From NCBI RefSeq assembly GCF_003943615.1, contig NZ_RJPZ01000007.1, positions 93,489 to 140,335 on the forward strand: 46,847 nt of DNA, given 5' to 3'. Below, piece after piece: positions 42,412-46,847 of the stretch (its first letter is position 1; every line of letters starts with the position of its first letter). The notes beneath the pieces were generated by a model that did not search any database, was not told where the DNA came from, and was given only the letters and a program-made list of their open reading frames with translations. Origin of the DNA: Streptococcus australis. GTDB taxonomy: Bacteria > Bacillota > Bacilli > Lactobacillales > Streptococcaceae. The translations under genes were made by a program, and so were the position numbers.

Positions 42412-42630
42412 GTGGCAAAAGACGATGTGATTGAAGTAGAAGGTAAGGTAGTTGATACCATGCCGAATGCTATGTTTACGGTTGAACTTGAAAATGGACA
42501 TCAGATTTTAGCAACAGTTTCTGGTAAAATTCGTAAAAACTATATTCGTATTTTAGCGGGAGATCGTGTTACAGTGGAGATGAGTCCGTACGATTTGACA
42601 CGTGGACGTATCACATACCGCTTTAAATAA
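42412..42630 (+). CDS. infA: Translation initiation factor IF-1
   Basis: 72 aa from GTG 42412 (SD TGGAGG), [22 protein letters not shown] fold that occupies the 30S A site with IF3. The longer frame starting upstream would use the leader hairpin and lacks an SD. Confidence 0.97.
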
Positions 42631-42653
42631 TCGAAAAACTTGGAGGGATAAAA

Positions 42654-42770
42654 ATGAAAGTAAGACCATCGGTCAAACCAATTTGCGAATACTGTAAAGT
42701 AATTCGTCGTAATGGTCGTGTTATGGTAATTTGCCCAGCAAATCCAAAACACAAACAACGTCAAGGATAA
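42654..42770 (+). CDS. rpmJ: 50S ribosomal protein L36
   Basis: 38 aa, [20 protein letters not shown] with CEYC...C...H zinc ligands (C+ form). SD TGGAGGG. Too short for many gene finders but clear. Twenty-three bp after infA. Confidence 0.97.
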
Positions 42771-42787
42771 GATAGAAAGGAGAAAAC

Positions 42788-43153
42788 ATGGCTCGTATTG
42801 CTGGAGTTGACATTCCAAATGACAAACGTGTAGTAATTTCATTGACTTATGTATACGGTATTGGACTTCCAACATCTAAGAAAATTCTTGCTGCTGCAGG
42901 CGTTTCTGAAGATATTCGTGTTCGTGACCTTACACCAGATCAAGAAGATGCTATCCGTCGTGAAGTTGACGCAATTAAAGTAGAAGGTGACCTTCGTCGT
43001 GAAGTGAACTTGAACATTAAGCGTTTGATGGAAATCGGTTCATACCGTGGTATCCGTCACCGTCGTGGACTTCCTGTTCGTGGACAAAACACTAAAAACA
43101 ATGCTCGCACTCGTAAAGGTAAAGCTGTTGCGATTGCTGGTAAGAAAAAATAA
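42788..43153 (+). CDS. rpsM: 30S ribosomal protein S13
   Basis: 121 aa, [20 protein letters not shown] with the helix-hairpin-helix-like [14 protein letters not shown] and the basic tail [16 protein letters not shown] that touches P-site tRNA. SD AAAGGAG. Confidence 0.98.
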   Translation: MARIAGVDIPNDKRVVISLTYVYGIGLPTSKKILAAAGVSEDIRVRDLTPDQEDAIRREVDAIKVEGDLRREVNLNIKRLMEIGSYRGIRHRRGLPVRGQNTKNNARTRKGKAVAIAGKKK

Positions 43154-43179
43154 GAAAATAAAATAAGGAGGTAAAAATC

Positions 43180-43563
43180 TTGGCTAAACCAACACGTAAA
43201 CGTCGTGTGAAAAAGAATATCGAATCAGGTATTGCTCATATTCACGCAACATTTAATAACACAATTGTTATGATTACTGATGTGCATGGTAACGCAATTG
43301 CATGGTCATCTGCAGGTGCTCTTGGTTTCAAAGGTTCTCGTAAATCTACACCATTTGCTGCACAAATGGCTTCAGAAGCTGCTGCAAAATCAGCTCAAGA
43401 ACATGGTCTTAAATCAGTAGAAGTTACTGTTAAAGGTCCTGGTTCTGGTCGTGAGTCTGCTATTCGTGCTCTTGCTGCTGCTGGTCTTGAAGTTACTGCA
43501 ATTCGCGATGTGACTCCTGTGCCACACAATGGTGCTCGTCCTCCAAAACGTCGCCGTGTATAA
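43180..43563 (+). CDS. rpsK: 30S ribosomal protein S11
   Basis: 127 aa from TTG 43180 (SD AAGGAGG), [20 protein letters not shown]; forms the platform with S6 and S18. C-terminal [18 protein letters not shown] is invariant. TTG start is the only codon with SD spacing. Confidence 0.97.
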
Positions 43564-43608
43564 TCATCAACAATTACACAGCTTTTCGTTTCAGAGGGAG
43601 TATAGCAA

Positions 43609-44547
43609 ATGATTGAGTTTGAAAAACCAAATATAACAAAAATTGATGAAAATAAAGATTACGGTGTATTTGTAGTAGAACCACTTGAACGTGGTTATGG
43701 TACAACACTAGGGAACTCTCTTCGTCGCGTATTATTGGCTTCACTTCCAGGTGCTGCTGTTACTTCAATTAACATTGAAGGTGTATTGCACGAATTTGAT
43801 ACAGTTCCGGGTGTCCGTGAAGACGTTATGCAAATCATTCTTAACGTTAAAGGGATCGCTGTAAAATCTTACGTCCAAGACGAAAAGATTATTGAACTTG
43901 ATGTAGAAGGTCCTGCAGAAGTAACTGCTGGAGATATTCTTACAGATAGTGACATTGAAATTGTAAATCCTGATCATTATCTTTTTACAATCGGTGAAGG
44001 ATCAAGCTTTAAAGCAACTTTGACTGTGAACAGCGGTCGTGGTTATGTTCCAGCTGATCAAAATAAAAAAGATGATGCACCAGTTGGTACACTTGCTGTA
44101 GATTCAATCTATACGCCAGTGACAAAAGTTAATTACCAAGTTGAACCAGCTCGTGTTGGTAGCAACGATGGTTTTGACAAACTAACCCTTGAAATCTTAA
44201 CAAATGGAACAATTATTCCAGAAGATGCATTAGGTTTATCTGCTCGTATTTTGACAGAACACCTGAACCTCTTTACTAACTTAACAGAAATCGCAATTGC
44301 GACAGATGTCATGAAGGAAGTAGATACAGCATCAGATGATCGAGTATTAGAACGTACCATCGAAGAATTGGATCTTTCTGTCCGTTCATATAACTGTTTA
44401 AAACGTGCCGGTATCAACACTGTGTATGATTTAACAGAAAAATCTGAACCAGAAATGATGAAGGTTCGTAACCTTGGACGTAAGAGTCTCGAAGAAGTTA
44501 AAGTTAAGCTTGCCGATTTAGGCCTTGGGCTAAAAAACGATAAATAG
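43609..44547 (+). CDS. rpoA: RNA polymerase alpha subunit
   Basis: 312 aa, [20 protein letters not shown]. The N-domain (to ~230) dimerises ([28 protein letters not shown]); the C-domain (about 245-312) holds the UP-element/activator-binding helices [20 protein letters not shown] and [15 protein letters not shown]. Typical length. Confidence 0.99.
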   Translation: MIEFEKPNITKIDENKDYGVFVVEPLERGYGTTLGNSLRRVLLASLPGAAVTSINIEGVLHEFDTVPGVREDVMQIILNVKGIAVKSYVQDEKIIELDVEGPAEVTAGDILTDSDIEIVNPDHYLFTIGEGSSFKATLTVNSGRGYVPADQNKKDDAPVGTLAVDSIYTPVTKVNYQVEPARVGSNDGFDKLTLEILTNGTIIPEDALGLSARILTEHLNLFTNLTEIAIATDVMKEVDTASDDRVLERTIEELDLSVRSYNCLKRAGINTVYDLTEKSEPEMMKVRNLGRKSLEEVKVKLADLGLGLKNDK

Positions 44548-44558
44548 AGGAGGAATAC

Positions 44559-44945
44559 ATGGCTTACCGTAAACTAGGACGCACTAGCTCACAACGTAAA
44601 GCAATGCTTCGTGATTTGACAACAGATCTTATCATCAATGAAGCAATCGTAACAACTGAAGCACGTGCAAAAGAAATCCGTAAATCAGTTGAAAAAATGA
44701 TTACTTTAGGTAAACGTGGTGACTTGCATGCACGTCGTCAAGCAGCTGCTTACGTACGCAATGAAGTTGCATCACAAAACTTTGATGAAGAAACTGGTAA
44801 ATATTCAGAAACAACAGCACTTCAAAAATTGTTCTCTGAACTTGCACCACGTTATGCTGAGCGCAATGGTGGATATACTCGTATCCTTAAAACTGAACCA
44901 CGCCGTGGGGATGCTGCGCCAATGGCAATTATCGAATTAGTATAA
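44559..44945 (+). CDS. rplQ: 50S ribosomal protein L17
   Basis: 128 aa, [20 protein letters not shown]; exit-tunnel rim protein. SD GAGGAGG, 11 bp after rpoA. Last gene of the cluster; a three-way-junction RNA and then a strong terminator follow. Confidence 0.98.
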   Translation: MAYRKLGRTSSQRKAMLRDLTTDLIINEAIVTTEARAKEIRKSVEKMITLGKRGDLHARRQAAAYVRNEVASQNFDEETGKYSETTALQKLFSELAPRYAERNGGYTRILKTEPRRGDAAPMAIIELV

Positions 44946-44960
44946 AATCATCAATTTTGT

Positions 44961-45047
44961 TGAGTGTTATGATGTTGGGAGAACTGTATTGTTCTTCTTA
45001 GTCTAGCTCTGGTCTGCCGCTAGGATTTTTCCTAGCGGTAACACTCA
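44961..45047 (+). ncRNA. Three-way-junction RNA element after rplQ
   Basis: TGAGTGTTA (44961-44969) pairs perfectly with TAACACTCA (45039-45047). Inside are GGAGAAC-like/GTTCTTC (44978-44997) and CCGCTAGGA-tttt-TCCTAGCGG (45017-45038); CTAGC at 45003-45007 offers an alternative partner for GCTAG. No T-run follows, so it is not the terminator; role unknown. Confidence 0.5.
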
Positions 45048-45068
45048 TCATATTGAGGTAAATGGTAG

Positions 45069-45125
45069 ACGCTTGTTTACGAAATTGCTTTAATTTAAAA
45101 CAATTTCGTAAGCAGGCGTTTTTTT
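45069..45125 (+). terminator. Terminator of the ribosomal supercluster
   Basis: 19-bp stem (45069-45087 with 45101-45119, three G-U pairs), A/T loop, then TTTTTTT. The next gene's -10 begins three bases later. Confidence 0.92.
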
Positions 45126-45145
45126 GATATAATAGAAGAGTTATG
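45125..45145 (+). promoter_or_regulatory. Extended -10 promoter, probable leaderless start
   Basis: TGA-TATAAT (45125-45133); the ATG of the ligase gene is at 45143. A transcript starting ~7 bases after -10 would have at most about 3 leader bases. The -35 region is the 3' arm of the preceding terminator. Confidence 0.6.
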
Positions 45146-46444
45146 ACAGTAAAAGAAAAATCACAAGCACTCGCCCAGCAATTATTGGCGAAGCGTTACC
45201 TTGCCCCGCTAAAAGAAAAACCAGAGCAGTATATTGGAGTTGAACTAGAATTTCCGATCGTAAATACCTTGGGAAATAAAACGGATGTATTGGTTACAAA
45301 GGCTCTTTTTAAGTATCTGCAAGAGGTTGAAGAGTTTAGAGCGATTAAACTAGATGAAGATGGCAATCCAGTCCAGTTGCAACATGAAGTAAATAAAGAT
45401 CAAATTGTATTCGAGTTATCCTACAATACCATTGAATTTGCATTTGAAAAAGCTAAAACTATTCAAGAAGTTGAAAGACGTTTTAATCACTATTTAGGAA
45501 TCATTCAACCATTTTTAAGAGAGAAACAGCATCAAATTGAAGGAAGAGGCCTTCATCCTTATTGGAAAATAAATGATAATCAACCTGTAAAAATTGATCG
45601 TTATAAAATGCTGATCCAATTCTTACAACTAGCAAAAAAAACTACCAACAACCGATTTCATAACTATCCAGACTATGGAACCTTTATTTGCGGCAATCAA
45701 GTGCAACTGGATGTTTCAAGAAATAATTATTTAAAAGTGATAAACGCGATGAATAAGGTAGAGCCTGCAAAAGCTTATCTCTTTGCTAATTCCATTTTCG
45801 ATGGAGAAAACTGGGATACGATGATATCAAGAGATATTTTCTGGGAAGATTCGATGCATGGCTATTACCAGGAAAATGTTGGTGTGAATCTAAAAGCGTT
45901 TATAAATGAACAGGATTTTCTGGATTATTTAGCGAAAACAGCCTTGTTTTATGTTTATCGTGAGGAAGAAATACTATATTTCGAACCTATTAAAGTAGAG
46001 GATTACCTAGCGAAAGAAAAAATAGTAGCTTATCGGTTAGATGGAACTAGACAAGATATAAAACCTCAAGAAGAAGACATAAAGAATCATAGAAGCTACC
46101 ATTTTCAAGATTTAACGACAAGAGGGACTATTGAATACAGAAGTGTTTGTACTCAACCGTTAAATAAAACATTTGTACCAATTGCCTTTCATGTTGGATT
46201 GCATCATAATCTCGAAGAATTGGAAGAGTATTTGGCTCAAAATAACTATTTTGATTTTACCAAAGAAGATCCAAAAGAATTAAGAAGACAATACTCCAAA
46301 AAAAATCTAACTGAAAGTGAATTGGAGAAAATTAAACACTATTCATTGGATCTACTAACAATCTCTAAAAGAGGATTGATTGACCGTGGAAAGCAAGAAG
46401 AACTTTATCTTGAAGAAATAATGAATGAGTTAGGGAAGTGCTGA
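45143..46444 (+). CDS. Glutamate-cysteine ligase family protein (GCS2-like)
   Basis: 433 aa. The N-terminal YIGVELEFPIVN and the strand/metal motif VFELSYNTIEFAF, with later DYGTFICGNQVQLDVSR and RGTIEYRSVCTQP, match the GCS2/plant-type gamma-glutamylcysteine synthetase fold. It would join glutamate and cysteine with ATP (glutathione pathway), but substrate is inferred from family only. No GshB-like gene adjacent. Its own extended -10 promoter and no usable SD make it a leaderless-mRNA candidate. The stop codon lies in the terminator stem. Confidence 0.8.
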   Translation: MTVKEKSQALAQQLLAKRYLAPLKEKPEQYIGVELEFPIVNTLGNKTDVLVTKALFKYLQEVEEFRAIKLDEDGNPVQLQHEVNKDQIVFELSYNTIEFAFEKAKTIQEVERRFNHYLGIIQPFLREKQHQIEGRGLHPYWKINDNQPVKIDRYKMLIQFLQLAKKTTNNRFHNYPDYGTFICGNQVQLDVSRNNYLKVINAMNKVEPAKAYLFANSIFDGENWDTMISRDIFWEDSMHGYYQENVGVNLKAFINEQDFLDYLAKTALFYVYREEEILYFEPIKVEDYLAKEKIVAYRLDGTRQDIKPQEEDIKNHRSYHFQDLTTRGTIEYRSVCTQPLNKTFVPIAFHVGLHHNLEELEEYLAQNNYFDFTKEDPKELRRQYSKKNLTESELEKIKHYSLDLLTISKRGLIDRGKQEELYLEEIMNELGKC

Positions 46445-46471
46445 TTTCACAGCATTTCCTTTTTTTAGAAT
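46435..46471 (+). terminator. Terminator of the ligase gene
   Basis: AAGTGCTG-atttca-CAGCATTT (one G-U) then CCTTTTTT; begins nine bases before the end of the gene. Confidence 0.85.
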
Positions 46472-46512
46472 CAAGAAAATAACAAAAAAAATAAAAAAAT
46501 AGAAAAAAGATA

Positions 46513-46541
46513 TTGACAAGAATAATTGGTCGTGATATACT
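46513..46541 (+). promoter_or_regulatory. rRNA operon promoter
   Basis: TTGACA (46513-46518), exactly 17 bp, TATACT (46536-46541), with an A-rich tract upstream (46480-46510) like an UP element. Confidence 0.88.
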
Positions 46542-46548
46542 AATATAG

Positions 46549-46589
46549 TTGTCGCGCGAGAGCGACAAAGACCTTTGAAAACTGAACAA
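46549..46589 (+). promoter_or_regulatory. rRNA leader boxB-like hairpin and boxA
   Basis: TTGTCGC/GCGACAA hairpin (46549-46568), then CTTTGAAAACTGAACAA (46573-46589), the boxA-type sequence bound by NusB-S10 for antitermination. An ACTATAAC-ggaa-GTTATAGT hairpin follows near 46611-46630, probably in the 16S processing region. Confidence 0.7.
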
Positions 46590-46693
46590 GACGAACCAAT
46601 GTGCAGGGCACTATAACGGAAGTTATAGTAACTGAACAATGAAAAAAACAATAAATCTGTCAGTGACAGAATGAGTTTAAGACAAACAATTAT

Positions 46694-46847
<154 letters not shown>

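Overview
The window is Streptococcus chromosome (oral mitis/sanguinis-type; S. parasanguinis-like is my guess from the gene content and the first 150 bases of 16S rRNA) carrying an integrated antibiotic-resistance element. The ribosomal operon order, the nrdD-GNAT-nrdG cluster near it, the CiaR-type small RNA and the lactic-type rrn promoter all fit Streptococcus. Species was not tested by alignment.

Region 1 (1 to about 11640) is the right half of a Tn916-family conjugative transposon: tet(M) with its leader peptide and attenuator, a split orf6, orf9, orf7, orf8, xis and int. A Mega element (about 5.5 kb, 2263-7769) interrupts orf6, giving a Tn2009/Tn2010-like composite. Mega carries mef(E) (macrolide efflux) and msr(D)/mel (ABC-F ribosome protection), each behind its own drug-sensing leader peptide (8 and 6 codons), plus a decayed SOS cassette (frameshifted umuC tail, a little-finger-like orphan, a YolD-like protein and a small unknown). 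All three resistance genes are therefore inducible by ribosome stalling or translation-coupled attenuation. The non-coding DNA before orf7 and before xis holds regulatory structures that the gene list does not explain.

Region 2 (11640-30300) is chromosome: a GT-C-like membrane protein; the anaerobic ribonucleotide reductase cluster (nrdD, a 46-aa protein, two GNAT acetyltransferases, nrdG) with tandem NrdR-like boxes and a recombination scar made of an nrdG head joined to a GNAT tail; thrC; a MATE transporter and a HAD phosphatase; a CiaR-type small RNA gene; a MarR regulator with a DUF1304 protein; an intracellular GH29 alpha-L-fucosidase; a second RNA sharing the anti-RBS motif of the first and also holding a 23-codon ORF; polA (apparently leaderless); a CoA-binding protein; and, divergently transcribed, a DUF975 membrane protein and tgt.

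Region 3 (30350-45130) is the S10-spc-alpha ribosomal supercluster: rpsJ, rplC, rplD, rplW, rplB, rpsS, rplV, rpsC, rplP, rpmC, rpsQ, rplN, rplX, rplE, rpsN, rpsH, rplF, rplR, rpsE, rpmD, rplO, secY, adk, infA, rpmJ, rpsM, rpsK, rpoA, rplQ. Several spacers are unusually long and strongly structured. The most striking are two paralogous RNAs of about 103 nt on either side of rpsH, which differ by paired, compensatory substitutions. Region 4 (45130-46847) holds a leaderless glutamate-cysteine ligase-family gene and the start of an rRNA operon (promoter, boxB/boxA leader, first ~154 nt of 16S).
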